Shown: positions 8,882 through 18,316, counted from the stretch's first letter. The stretch: DNA of 64,000 nt from Afipia sp. (GCA_017308575.1 JAFKEQ010000004.1:124001-188000); one strand, 5' to 3'. Numbers and translations are program-made. The notes: a model not told the origin generated them from the letters alone.

Positions 8882-10471
8882 ATGCTTAATACGCCCCGCT
8901 CCCGCCGCGGCATGGTGACCTCGCCGCATCATCTCGCCAGTGAAGCCGGATTGCGCGTGCTGCGCGAAGGCGGCAACGCGGTCGAGGCGACGCTGGCGAT
9001 GGCGGCGAGCCTGCCCGTGGTCTATCCGCACATGAACTCGATCGGCGGCGACGGCTTCTGGCTGATCTCGGCGGACGGCAAGGCGCCGATCGCGGTGGAT
9101 GGCTGCGGCGCAGCGGCGAGCGGCGCCACGCGCGACTATTACGGCGCGCAGGGACATACCGTCATTCCGTCGCGCGGACCTTATGCCGCCAACACCGTGG
9201 CCGGCACCTTGTCCGGCTGGGCGGAGGCCCATGCCATCAGCCGGGAGCTTGGCGGCAAGCTGCCGATGTCGCGCCTTGTCGAGGACGCGGTGTGGTCCGC
9301 CGAAAACGGCTTTGCGGTCACGGCGACCCAGCAGGAGCTGACGGAATCGAAATTCGAGGAGCTGAAAGATTCGCCGGGCTTCGTGCGCACCTTCCTGCTC
9401 GACGGCAAGCTGCCCAAGGAAGGGCAGTTGATGAAATTCCCTGCGCTTGGCGCGACGCTGCGGCATATCGGCGAACACGGCCCGCTCGATTTCTACAGCG
9501 GCGCGCTGGCGAAGACGATCGCGGCGGACCTGCAGCGCTGCGGCGCGCCGGTGACCATCGACGATCTCGCGGCTCACAAGGCCCAGCGCCGCGAGGCGCT
9601 GTCCGTGAAGATCAAGGACGCGACGCTCTACAATTTCCCGCCGCCGACGCAGGGCCTTGCTTCGCTGATGATCCTCGCGATCTTCGAGCGGCTGGGCATC
9701 AAGGACGCGGAGACCTTCGACTATCTCCACGGCATCGTGGAAGCGACCAAGCAGGCGTTTCTGGTGCGCGACCGCATTGTGGGCGACCCGGCGCTCATGA
9801 CGGAAAAGGCCGAACACTACCTGACCTCCGCGATCCTTGATGGGCTCGCGGCCAACATCAACCGCAAGCGCGCCCTGCCCTGGCCGGTGCCGGTCAATCC
9901 GGGCGACACGGTCTGGCTTGGCGCGATCGACAAGGACGGCATCGCCGTCAGCTTCATCCAGAGCATCTATTTCGAATTCGGCTCCGGCTGCGTGCTCGAA
10001 GAGTCCGGCATCGTCTGGCAGAACCGCGGCTCGAGCTTTCTGCTGCAGGACGAAGGCCCGCGCGCGCTGCGCCCCGGCCGCAAGCCGTTCCACACGCTCA
10101 ACCCGGCGATGGCGATGTTCAACGACGGCCGCCGCATGGTCTATGGCAACATGGGCGGCGAAGGCCAGCCGCAGAGTCAGTCCGCGGTGTTCTCCCGCTA
10201 CGCGATGTATGGACAGGGCCTGCAGGCGGCGATCACCGCGCCGCGCTGGCTGCTCGGCAAGACCTGGGGCGACAGCACGGTGACGCTGAAGCTGGAAGAC
10301 CGCTTCGATCCCGCCGTGGTGCAGGCGATGCGCGATGCCGGCCATGACATCGAAATCCTGCCCGCCTTCACTTCGACCATGGGCCATGCAGGCGCGGTGG
10401 TGCGCCATGCCGACGGCATGTTCGAAGGCGCCACCGATCCGCGCAGCGACGGCGCGGCGATGGGGTTTTGA
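8882..10471 (+). CDS. Gamma-glutamyltransferase-family protein with altered TTH motif
   Basis: 529 residues, the length of an unprocessed GGT/Ntn-hydrolase precursor. N-terminal landmarks include SEAGLRVLREGGNAVEA and PHMNSIGGDGFWL. Near the expected autocleavage site the protein reads GDTVWLGAIDKDG, so the catalytic Thr (about Thr343) is present but the usual TTH triplet is TVW. The downstream FGSG motif is kept. No signal peptide is evident, so it is probably cytoplasmic, like YwrD-type members. GGT-family enzymes cleave or transfer gamma-glutamyl or acylase-type amides; the changed motif makes the substrate uncertain. It is not obviously in an operon. Confidence 0.85.
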   Translation: MLNTPRSRRGMVTSPHHLASEAGLRVLREGGNAVEATLAMAASLPVVYPHMNSIGGDGFWLISADGKAPIAVDGCGAAASGATRDYYGAQGHTVIPSRGPYAANTVAGTLSGWAEAHAISRELGGKLPMSRLVEDAVWSAENGFAVTATQQELTESKFEELKDSPGFVRTFLLDGKLPKEGQLMKFPALGATLRHIGEHGPLDFYSGALAKTIAADLQRCGAPVTIDDLAAHKAQRREALSVKIKDATLYNFPPPTQGLASLMILAIFERLGIKDAETFDYLHGIVEATKQAFLVRDRIVGDPALMTEKAEHYLTSAILDGLAANINRKRALPWPVPVNPGDTVWLGAIDKDGIAVSFIQSIYFEFGSGCVLEESGIVWQNRGSSFLLQDEGPRALRPGRKPFHTLNPAMAMFNDGRRMVYGNMGGEGQPQSQSAVFSRYAMYGQGLQAAITAPRWLLGKTWGDSTVTLKLEDRFDPAVVQAMRDAGHDIEILPAFTSTMGHAGAVVRHADGMFEGATDPRSDGAAMGF

Positions 10472-10473
10472 GA

Positions 10474-10616
10474 AACCTCTCCCTCTCCCCGCTCTTGCGG
10501 GGAGAGGGTTGGGGTGAGGGGGCAATTCCTCACGCGGAAGATTTAGCGGCCCCTCACCCGAAGGCCTTCGCGAGGCTCGGCCTTCGACCTCTCCCCGTAA
10601 ACGGGGAGAGGTGAGA
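10474..10616. repeat. Palindromic intergenic repeat, CTCTCCCCG family (copy 1)
   Basis: Two hairpins, CTCTCCCCGCTCTTGCGGGG-type and CCTCTCCCCGTAAACGGGGA-type, flank a TGAGGGG/CCCCTCA pair. They fill the gap between the convergent GGT and eda genes. A second copy is at 21087-21212. Either could act as a bidirectional terminator. Confidence 0.8.
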
Positions 10617-10620
10617 AAAG

Positions 10621-11280
10621 CTACCTCCGCCGCAGTTTCTTCATCGCGTCGATGCAGCGGCCGGTGATGACTTCCCAGTTGCCCGCCTTGATGTCCGAGG
10701 CCGGACAGAGCCACGAGCCGCCGGCGCAGATCACGTTCGGCTCCGCGAGCCATGTCGTGACATTGTCCGCATGGACGCCGCCGGTCGGACAGAACCGCGT
10801 GGACGGGAACGGCCCGGCCAGCGCGCGCAGCATGGAAATCCCGCCCGCCTGCTCCGCCGGAAAGAATTTCAGCAGATTGAATCCCCTCGCCTTGGCCTGC
10901 ATCACTTCGGATGCGGTCGCGACGCCCGGCAATAGCGGCAGCGTGCTGGCGGCGGCTGCATCGAGCAATTCAGGCGTCGCGCCGGGACTGACGGCGAAAT
11001 GCGCGCCGAGCGCCAATGCGCGGCGCAGGTCATCGCCATCGAGCACGGTGCCCATGCCGACAATCGCATCGGGCACGTCCGCGATGATCGCCTTCGCGGC
11101 GTCCGCCGCAGCATCCGTGCGGAACGTGACTTCCAGCACCCTGACGCCGCCCGCCACCAGCGCGCGCGCCAGCGGCACACCATCTTCAACACGGTCGATG
11201 GTGAGCACCGGCACGATCCGCGCCGGAATCAGAATGTCCTCCAGCGCAGCCTGTCTCGCGGATGCCGAAGAGGTGCTCAT
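10621..11280 (-). CDS. eda: 2-dehydro-3-deoxy-phosphogluconate (KDPG) aldolase
   Basis: A 219-residue class I aldolase. The Schiff-base lysine is Lys138 in FNLLKFFPAE, and VLEVTFRT carries the conserved Glu (50). GGVRVLE and CPTGGV motifs complete the KDPG/KHG aldolase fold. It splits KDPG to pyruvate and glyceraldehyde 3-phosphate. Its ATG overlaps the KdgK stop (ATGA), so the two are translationally coupled, giving the last two steps of Entner-Doudoroff-type hexonic acid breakdown. It is the last gene of unit A. Confidence 0.92.
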   Translation of the reverse strand: MSTSSASARQAALEDILIPARIVPVLTIDRVEDGVPLARALVAGGVRVLEVTFRTDAAADAAKAIIADVPDAIVGMGTVLDGDDLRRALALGAHFAVSPGATPELLDAAAASTLPLLPGVATASEVMQAKARGFNLLKFFPAEQAGGISMLRALAGPFPSTRFCPTGGVHADNVTTWLAEPNVICAGGSWLCPASDIKAGNWEVITGRCIDAMKKLRRR

Positions 11281-12212
11281 CAGGTTTGCTCCACGTCATG
11301 AGATGGCATGGCCGCGCGCGGAATGATCGCGCCGCGATGACCGACGACAGCGCCTGCGAGGCGATGCCCGGCACGCGCCGCCTCCGCAGGCGAGGCGCCG
11401 CGCAAGCGCGCAGCAAGATAAGCCGCAGAGAAACTGTCGCCCGCCGCCGTGGTATCCACCACCTTGCCGACGGGCTCCGCCTGAACGGTAACGTCCACGC
11501 CGTTATGCCTGACAACGCTGGCCGGGGTCGCGAGTTTCAGAACCACCTCATCCGCCGGAATGCGGTCGATCACATCGCTCGTGACGCGCGCGCCGAACAG
11601 CAGGCTCAGATCGTCCACAGATGCCAGCACGATGTCGGCGATCTCGAACATGTCGCGATAGACCTGCCGCGCCGTATCCACGATCGGCCAGCCAATCGGG
11701 CGGAAGTTGGTGTCGAACGCCACGCGCGTCCCACCCTTGCGAATGGTCTTCAGCGTGTCGAACAACCTGTGGCGGCCGTCGGGGCCATACAGCGACAGCG
11801 TGATGCCGGAGAGATAGACCATGTCGTAACCGGCGAGCGCCGCCAGAATTTCGCCGGTCTGCGGCAGATCGAGCAGCATCCGCGCGGCGGAGTTCTCGCG
11901 CCAGTAATAAAACGAGCGCTCGCCCTCGTCATTGGTGCGGATGGCGTAAAGCCCCGGCAGCTTGCCCGGAACGCGCACCACGCGGGTGGTGCCGACACCC
12001 TCGCCGCGCCAGTTCTCGATCATCTCGTCGCTGAACGGATCGTCGCCCAGCGCGGTGACATAATCGGTCGCGACGCCGAGACGCGCAAGATAGACCGCCG
12101 TGTTCAGCGTATCGCCGCCGTAACGACAGGTGAGCTGGCTGCGGCCAGGCTGACTGCCGGTGCCCTGTGACAGTTCGATCATGCATTCGCCAATGCAGGA
12201 GATTGTCGTCAT
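11280..12212 (-). CDS. kdgK: 2-dehydro-3-deoxygluconate kinase (PfkB family)
   Basis: A 310-residue ribokinase/PfkB-family sugar kinase. It starts MTTISCIGECMIEL, has the N-terminal GGDTLNTA motif (PfkB signature 1) and the C-terminal DTTAAGDSFSAAYLA signature with the catalytic Asp. KdgK phosphorylates 2-keto-3-deoxygluconate to KDPG. I use the ATG at 12212 rather than the upstream frame to 12257, which would overlap the DenD-like gene. It lies 16 bp after the DenD-like stop and overlaps eda. Confidence 0.9.
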   Translation of the reverse strand: MTTISCIGECMIELSQGTGSQPGRSQLTCRYGGDTLNTAVYLARLGVATDYVTALGDDPFSDEMIENWRGEGVGTTRVVRVPGKLPGLYAIRTNDEGERSFYYWRENSAARMLLDLPQTGEILAALAGYDMVYLSGITLSLYGPDGRHRLFDTLKTIRKGGTRVAFDTNFRPIGWPIVDTARQVYRDMFEIADIVLASVDDLSLLFGARVTSDVIDRIPADEVVLKLATPASVVRHNGVDVTVQAEPVGKVVDTTAAGDSFSAAYLAARLRGASPAEAARAGHRLAGAVVGHRGAIIPRAAMPSHDVEQT

Positions 12213-12228
12213 CACGGCACCGGAATTG

Positions 12229-13212
12229 TCAGGCCACGAATTTTCCGCCGAGTTCATCCTCGATGTGAATGCGGATGATGTCGTCGAAGGTCTTCTCCGC
12301 CGTGGTGAAGCCCAGCTTCAGCGCGCGGTCGGTCGAGAAATTGCGCGGCCAGCCGCCCACGATGCCCATGATGGTCTGATCGGGCACGCGCTTGATGCGC
12401 GCGGTGACGTTCTTGCCGGCGACGCGTTCCAGCGCGGCGATCTGTTCGCCCACCGTCGCGGCAAGACCCGGCATGCTCAGCGCCCGCCGCGGCCCCATCG
12501 CTCCGGTGTCCATCGTGCCCGCGTGGATCAGGAAGCCCACCGCGGAGCGCGGCGAGGCGTGCCAGTGCATCACGTCTTCCGACACCGGCAGCACGGCTTC
12601 CTTGCCGGCCAGCGGCTCGCGGATGATGTTGGAGAAGAATCCGGACGCGGCCTTGTTCGGCATTCCGGGCCGCACGCAGATAGTCGGCAGGCGGATGCTG
12701 ACGCCGTCGAACAGGCCCTTGCGGGTGTAATCCGAGATCAGCAGTTCGCCGATTGCCTTCTGCGTGCCGTAGCTGGTCAGCGGCGCGGACAAGAACTCGT
12801 CGCCGATCTTCTCGGGGAACGGCGCGCCGAACACCGCGATCGAGGATGTGAACACGATGCGCGGATGATAGCTGCCGCCGATGGCGTACACCGCATCGAT
12901 CAGATAGCGCGTGCCGTCGAGATTGATCCGATAGCCCTTGTCGAAATCGGCCTCGGCCTCGCCCGACACGATGGCCGCGAGATGGAAGATCACGTCCGGC
13001 CTACCTGCGACAAGCTTGGCAATCGCCGCCTGGTCCGCGACGTCGCAGGTCACGATCTCGGCCGGGATCGAAGTCGCAGGCTTTGCGGGCGGCACCACGT
13101 CCTGCAGGGTCAGCTTCGAGATGTCCCTGTTGCCGAGGCGGCCGTCACGCGTCAGTCGCTCAACGAGCTTGCGCCCGACCATGCCGGCCGCGCCGAGAAT
13201 GAGAATGTGCAA
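12229..13212 (-). CDS. DenD-like NAD-dependent sugar-acid dehydrogenase/epimerase
   Basis: A 327-residue extended SDR. The Rossmann motif ILGAAGMVG lies at the N-terminus, with a conserved TSSIAVFG segment and the SYGTQKAIGE catalytic Tyr-x3-Lys. It closely resembles D-erythronate dehydrogenase (DenD), which oxidises a C2 hydroxyl of four-carbon sugar acids. The start is probably TTG at 13212: AAGGAG lies 6 bases upstream and the protein then begins MHILILGAAG. The track-length start at 13227 lacks a site. In unit A between a carbohydrate importer and KdgK-Eda, so a hexonate or pentonate substrate is equally possible. Confidence 0.82.
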   Translation of the reverse strand: MHILILGAAGMVGRKLVERLTRDGRLGNRDISKLTLQDVVPPAKPATSIPAEIVTCDVADQAAIAKLVAGRPDVIFHLAAIVSGEAEADFDKGYRINLDGTRYLIDAVYAIGGSYHPRIVFTSSIAVFGAPFPEKIGDEFLSAPLTSYGTQKAIGELLISDYTRKGLFDGVSIRLPTICVRPGMPNKAASGFFSNIIREPLAGKEAVLPVSEDVMHWHASPRSAVGFLIHAGTMDTGAMGPRRALSMPGLAATVGEQIAALERVAGKNVTARIKRVPDQTIMGIVGGWPRNFSTDRALKLGFTTAEKTFDDIIRIHIEDELGGKFVA

Positions 13213-13242
13213 GGGTAACTCCTTCAAGAAGACGATGATCGT

Positions 13243-13352
13243 CCCTCATGGTGAGGAGGCGCGTCTTCAGCGCCGTCTCGAACCATGAGGGAATTTGTGG
13301 CTTATCCTTCGAAACGCGCGCACGAGCGCGCTCCTCAGGATGAGGCTCCCTG
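13243..13352. repeat. Palindromic repeat, CTCATCCTGAGGAG family
   Basis: Two inverted pairs, CCCTCATGGTGAGGAGGCGC / CGAACCATGAGGG and TTATCCTTCGAAAC / CTCCTCAGGATGAG, fill the gap between the DenD-like gene and the permease. Related copies are at 21996-22041, 24036-24145 and 26812-26930. Confidence 0.75.
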
Positions 13353-13357
13353 TTTTC

Positions 13358-14269
13358 TCATTCCTTCACCGCGCCGGTCATGGCCGACACATAGTGCTCG
13401 ACGAAGAATGCGTAGAGGATGACCAGCGGCAGCGAACCCACCAGCGCGCCCGCCATCAGCGATCCCCACTTGTAGATGTCGCCGTCGACGAACTCGTTGA
13501 CGATGGCCACCGGTACCGTCTTGTTCGGCGTCGAAGCCAGGAACGTCAGCGCGTAGATGAATTCGTTCCAGCACAGTGTGAAGCAGAAGATGAAGGCGGA
13601 GATCAGCCCCGGCACCGCCAGCGGCAGCACGATCTTGGTCAGGATCTGCCAGCGGCTGGCGCCGTCGATCAGAGCGCATTCCTCAAGCTCGAAGGGAATG
13701 GTCTTGAAGTATCCCATCAGCAGCCATGTCGAGAACGGGATCAGCAACGTGGGATAGACGAGAATCAGCGACAGCGGCGAGTCGAACAGGCCGTAGGAAT
13801 GGATCACCGACGCCAGCGGAATGAACAGGATCGACGGCGGAACGAGATAGGCGAGAAAAATCAGCGCGCTGACGGTTTCCGCGCCCTTGAAGCGCAGGCG
13901 AACAATGGCGTAGGCCGCCAGAACGCTGGCGACGATCGACAGGAAGGTTGCCGCCGCCGCCACATACATCGTGTTCCAGAGCCAGCGCGGATATTGCGTA
14001 TCGAACAGCAGTTTCTGGATGTGCTTGAGCGTCGGCTTCACCACCCAGAACGGGTTGAACGTCTCCATGTCGATGAGCTGTTCATCCGGTTTGATGGATG
14101 TCAGCGCCATCCAGTAAAACGGAAACAGCAGGATCACCAGCAGGATGAAGAGCGGGATATAGAGCGTGATGATCTTGCTCGGCAGGCTCTCGAGATAGCT
14201 CATGCCCTCGCTGTTGTCGGTCGCCGCCTGCGTCGGCGCGACAGGCGGATGTGCGGCGTGGTCAGTCAT
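13358..14269 (-). CDS. Carbohydrate ABC transporter permease (MalG type)
   Basis: A 303-residue inner-membrane permease with about six hydrophobic segments. The EAA loop reads EECALIDGASRWQILTKIVLP near residue 205, where it docks on the ATPase. It is the MalG/UgpE-type second permease of a CUT1 sugar importer. Its ATG at 14269 lies inside a 36-bp sequence that is repeated at the end of the upstream permease gene (see findings), which indicates the two genes once overlapped. The N-terminus has a 25-residue hydrophilic leader before the first helix. Confidence 0.9.
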   Translation of the reverse strand: MTDHAAHPPVAPTQAATDNSEGMSYLESLPSKIITLYIPLFILLVILLFPFYWMALTSIKPDEQLIDMETFNPFWVVKPTLKHIQKLLFDTQYPRWLWNTMYVAAAATFLSIVASVLAAYAIVRLRFKGAETVSALIFLAYLVPPSILFIPLASVIHSYGLFDSPLSLILVYPTLLIPFSTWLLMGYFKTIPFELEECALIDGASRWQILTKIVLPLAVPGLISAFIFCFTLCWNEFIYALTFLASTPNKTVPVAIVNEFVDGDIYKWGSLMAGALVGSLPLVILYAFFVEHYVSAMTGAVKE

Positions 14270-14297
14270 TGTCTGTTCCTTGCTGCCACTTGCGGCG
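14262..14297. repeat. 36-bp near-direct repeat, copy A
   Basis: TCAGTCATTGTCTGTTCCTT and the following 16 bases match 14504-14539 with two mismatches. This copy contains the start codon of the MalG-type permease; what used to code the end of the partner permease is now leader. Confidence 0.85.
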
Positions 14298-14353
14298 CGC
14301 GCGCGGGGCTTGCCCCGTTCGCGCAGAATATAAACGCAGCGCCGTGGGTGTCA

Positions 14354-14503
14354 GAGACCGGTTGAAAAATCCTCATCCTGAGGAGGCGCGTAGCGCCGTC
14401 TCGAAGGATCGAGGATTTTTCCTTGAAAACCGCGCCCTTCGAGACGCCGTTTCTGACGAAACGGCTCCTCAGGACGAGGTTTTCAAAGTTTTCAAACAGT
14501 CTC
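14354..14503 (-). repeat. 150-bp palindromic mobile element, copy 1
   Basis: The ends are GAGACCGGTT and AACAGTCTC (imperfect terminal inverted repeats). Inside, CCTCATCCTGAGGAG-type arms fold back on each other. It matches the elements at 36282-36430 and 40035-40183 along its whole length but in opposite orientation. It carries no coding capacity. TCA flanks both ends, which could be a 3-bp target duplication. Confidence 0.85.
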
Positions 14504-14539
14504 TCAGTCATTGTCCGTTCCCTGCTGCCACTTGCGGCG
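14504..14539. repeat. 36-bp near-direct repeat, copy B
   Basis: Matches 14262-14297 with two mismatches. Here it encodes the C-terminal end and stop codon of the MalF-type permease. Confidence 0.85.
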
Positions 14540-15463
14540 CTGCATGCCGAACCAGGAGATGGTGATCGCGGCCAGCAGGAACGGAATCATCGCGGTCGCG
14601 ACCGCGGCGCCCTCGCCCAGCCGGCCCGAGAGAATGCCGCGCTGGTAGCTCAGCGTCGCCATCAGATGCGTCGCGTTCACCGGGCCGCCGCGGGTGAGCG
14701 CCCAGATCAACTGGAAGTCGGTGAAGGTGAAGAGCACCGAGAAGGTCATGACCACGGCGATGATCGGCGTCAGCAGCGGATAGGTGATGAAGCGGAAGCG
14801 CTGCCAGTTGCTGGCGCCGTCGAGGGTCGCGGCTTCATAGAGCGACGGCGAGACGGTCTGCAATCCAGCCAGCAGCGTGATCGCGACGAACGGAACGCCG
14901 CGCCAGATGTTGGCGATGATGACGCTGACGCGCGCCCAAGTCGAATCGCCGAGGAAATTGATGTTCTGGTGAATGATGCCGAGCTTGATCAGCGACCAGG
15001 AGATGATCGAGAACTGCGAGTCGTAGATCCACCAGAAGGCGATCGCCGACAGCACGGTCGGCACGATGAAGGGGATCAGCACCGCGGCGCGGATCAGCGC
15101 CTTGAACGGCATGTTGCGGTTGAGCAGCAGCGCAAGATAAAGCCCGAGCGCGAATTTGATGACGCTGGCGACGGTCGTATAGAGCAGCGTGTTGAAGACC
15201 GACAGCCAGAACACGCCGTCGTCCCAGAGCCATTCGTAGTTCTCGAGGCCGATGAACTCGCCGGGACGGCCGATGCGCACGTCGGTGAAGCTCATCCAGA
15301 TGCCGAGGCCCAGCGGATAGGCCAGAAACAGCAGCAGGAAAGCTCCCGCGGGCAGCATGAACCACAGCGCGATCCAGTTCTTGTTCGCGCTGAGCCGCTG
15401 CCAGAACGACTGGGAACTGACATAGACCTGCTGTTTGGGCATCGACGCCGGTATCGTGCTCAT
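14504..15463 (-). CDS. Carbohydrate ABC transporter permease (MalF type)
   Basis: A 319-residue membrane protein with about six hydrophobic segments. The EAA loop reads YEAATLDGASNWQRFRFITYP near residue 215. It is the MalF/UgpA-type permease of the same importer and pairs with the MalG-type product. It lies 122 bp after the binding-protein gene, separated by a strong GC hairpin. The last residues (RRKWQQGTDND) are encoded by the sequence duplicated at 14262-14297. Confidence 0.9.
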   Translation of the reverse strand: MSTIPASMPKQQVYVSSQSFWQRLSANKNWIALWFMLPAGAFLLLFLAYPLGLGIWMSFTDVRIGRPGEFIGLENYEWLWDDGVFWLSVFNTLLYTTVASVIKFALGLYLALLLNRNMPFKALIRAAVLIPFIVPTVLSAIAFWWIYDSQFSIISWSLIKLGIIHQNINFLGDSTWARVSVIIANIWRGVPFVAITLLAGLQTVSPSLYEAATLDGASNWQRFRFITYPLLTPIIAVVMTFSVLFTFTDFQLIWALTRGGPVNATHLMATLSYQRGILSGRLGEGAAVATAMIPFLLAAITISWFGMQRRKWQQGTDND

Positions 15464-15547
15464 AAAACCGAACCTTCAGCGCGTGATCCACCATGACCCG
15501 GTAATACGGCGGGAATACGCGCAAGCTGGAAGCAAAAGGCGAAAGAC

Positions 15548-15574
15548 GCCGGCGCGGGTTTTGCCCGCGCCGGC
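15548..15574 (-). terminator. GC-rich hairpin between binding protein and permease genes
   Basis: GCCGGCGCGGG (15548-15558) pairs perfectly with CCCGCGCCGGC (15564-15574) around TTTTG. No strong T run follows on the minus strand. Such hairpins after binding-protein genes commonly stabilise the upstream message or attenuate read-through, giving more binding protein than permease. Confidence 0.65.
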
Positions 15575-15585
15575 GGTGTCCCCTG

Positions 15586-16911
15586 TCAGCGATACAGGCG
15601 CTTGGCCTGACGTTCGGCGAAGGCAATCGCGCCCTTCGCGTCTTCGCGGCCGGTGCAGTAGTTCGCGAACATGTCGACCACCAGGAAGTCCGCGATGGCC
15701 GCCGCCGCATTTTCGCCCAGCGTGCCGAGACCCGCCGGAGTCAGCGTGCGCTTGGCGACGTCGCGGAACAGCGTGTTCTTCGGATCCGAGGTCCAGACCG
15801 GGTTTTTGTCGAAGCCGTTGATGAACGGCGAGAGATAACCCGACGCGGAGGTGAGCCACGGATTGAACTGATCCGCGTCCATCATGAACGCAGTCAGCGC
15901 CTTGCAGGCCTGCGGATACTTCGTGAAGTTGAAGGTCAGCATCGTGAACGGCAGATGCAGTTCGGTCGGCTTGCCGGCCGGGCCGATCGGCATATAGGCG
16001 TGGTTCATGTCATCGGCGATCGCCTTGTTTTCCTTCTTGGCGGTCACGTAGACGGAGATGCCGTTACAGGTGACGTGAAGCTGACCGGCAAGGAACGCCT
16101 TGTTGTTCGACGAGTCGTTCCACGACGCGGTGCCGGGAATGAAGTTGTCGTACAGCCCCTTGACGTATTCCAGCGCCTTCATCGTCTCCGGCGAGTTGAT
16201 GATGACCTTGTCGTTCTTGTCGACGAGGTAGGCATTGTGAGTCCACAGCGCCCAGTGCAGCCAGGTATTGGCGTCGCCCGAGGCGTGGCCGATCGCCATG
16301 CCCGCCGGGGTGCCGTTCTTGTTGAGGCCCTTGCAGAGTTCGAGGAAACCGGCGGTGTCCTTCGGGAATTCCTTGAAGCCCGCCTTTTCGCACGAACTGA
16401 TGCGATAGTTCATCAGCGCGCCGGTCGCGGCGATCGGAATGCCGATCCATTTGCCGGCCTTGTTCTTGCCGTAGGCGTTCGCCGAGTCGGCCCAACCGCC
16501 GTACTTCTTGCCGAGATAGTCGGCGACGTCCGTCACGTCCACGCACTTGGTCGGCAGCAGATGCGGCAGCGAATAGAGGCCCCACACCATGTCGAGACCC
16601 TGCCCGGTGTTGGCGGCGACCGAAGCCTTCGGCTGGATGTCGTCGTAGGATTCGTTGGAGACGTTGACCTCGACGCCGGTGGCCTTGGTGAAGGCCGCGA
16701 TAATGTCCATGAAGGCCTTGTCTTCGGCTTCCACGAAGCGCTTCCAGCGCAACAGGTTGATCTTGGCGCCCTTCTCCGGCTTCCACGGCGAGGTCTGTGC
16801 CCAGGCGGTGGCGAAGCCCATCAACTGATCGACCGACAGCGTCGCGGCGCCCGCGAGCACGGACGCGCCACCCTTGAGAAGCGCGCGACGATTTGGTGTA
16901 AAATCACTCAT
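15586..16911 (-). CDS. Sugar ABC transporter substrate-binding protein, Tat-type leader
   Basis: A 441-residue family 1 extracellular solute-binding protein. The N-terminus has a twin-arginine-like leader (NRRALLKGGAS, hydrophobic stretch, then ATAWAQ cleavage region), so it is probably exported folded to the periplasm. The body has the domain features of CUT1 sugar-binding proteins, for example the VNVSNESYDDIQPKAS region. It is the specificity subunit of the unit A importer. The substrate cannot be read from sequence; the downstream catabolic genes suggest a sugar or sugar acid. Confidence 0.88.
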   Translation of the reverse strand: MSDFTPNRRALLKGGASVLAGAATLSVDQLMGFATAWAQTSPWKPEKGAKINLLRWKRFVEAEDKAFMDIIAAFTKATGVEVNVSNESYDDIQPKASVAANTGQGLDMVWGLYSLPHLLPTKCVDVTDVADYLGKKYGGWADSANAYGKNKAGKWIGIPIAATGALMNYRISSCEKAGFKEFPKDTAGFLELCKGLNKNGTPAGMAIGHASGDANTWLHWALWTHNAYLVDKNDKVIINSPETMKALEYVKGLYDNFIPGTASWNDSSNNKAFLAGQLHVTCNGISVYVTAKKENKAIADDMNHAYMPIGPAGKPTELHLPFTMLTFNFTKYPQACKALTAFMMDADQFNPWLTSASGYLSPFINGFDKNPVWTSDPKNTLFRDVAKRTLTPAGLGTLGENAAAAIADFLVVDMFANYCTGREDAKGAIAFAERQAKRLYR

Positions 16912-16997
16912 GGTCTAACTCTCCCTGTTCTGCCGGCGCTTATTGGTCTCAGCCGGTCATTGGCTATGATGGTGCTGTGAGATGCAGCGCTTTGATT

Positions 16998-17069
16998 TGG
17001 CATGATCTTGTCCGAAAACCGGTTCCCACCCACGGGTCGAGCCCGAGGGCAGGCTTTTCGGGATCATGC
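16998..17069. repeat. GGCATGATC...GATCATGCC inverted-end repeat
   Basis: GGCATGATCTTGTCCGAAAA at the left mirrors TTTTCGGGATCATGCC at the right, giving a stem-loop of about 70 bp between the ATPase and binding-protein genes. It is a widely dispersed rhizobial-type intergenic palindrome as far as I recall. Confidence 0.7.
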
Positions 17070-18137
<1,068 letters not shown>

Positions 18138-18297
18138 CTAATTTCCTCCTGGAAGATCGGCATTGTTCGGCAAGGGCCGTCGCTGCTCGGTCTCTTGTTC
18201 GTTGTTGGTCCGGAGTTTGTATCGAAGAGAGTCTGTCCGCAAGTCAACTATTCGCGCCATTAGACTGACGTCTTATTCGGAAAATTGCGGCCTCTTT

Positions 18298-18316
18298 TCA
18301 AACATCGGATGTTTGA
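18298..18316. promoter_or_regulatory. Perfect 19-bp palindrome, candidate operator of the sugar-acid divergon
   Basis: TCAAACATCGGATGTTTGA has two perfect 9-bp arms about one central base. It lies 161 bp upstream of the ABC ATPase start and 82 bp upstream of the XylD-like start. Dimeric repressors of the GntR, LacI or IclR families use sites of this form; the regulator itself is not encoded in the window. Confidence 0.7.

Noticed and set aside
10474..10616. Hairpins as a small RNA or riboswitch
   Set aside because: The same sequence recurs at 21087-21212 in a different context, so a dispersed repeat is the simpler explanation.
8843..10753. A 636-codon minus-strand open frame
   Set aside because: Antisense to the GGT-family gene and running through a palindromic repeat; composition is that of a shadow frame.
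12229..13212. Uronate dehydrogenase as the function of the DenD-like gene
   Set aside because: It is about 60 residues longer than typical uronate dehydrogenases and its N-terminal and central motifs fit the DenD group better.
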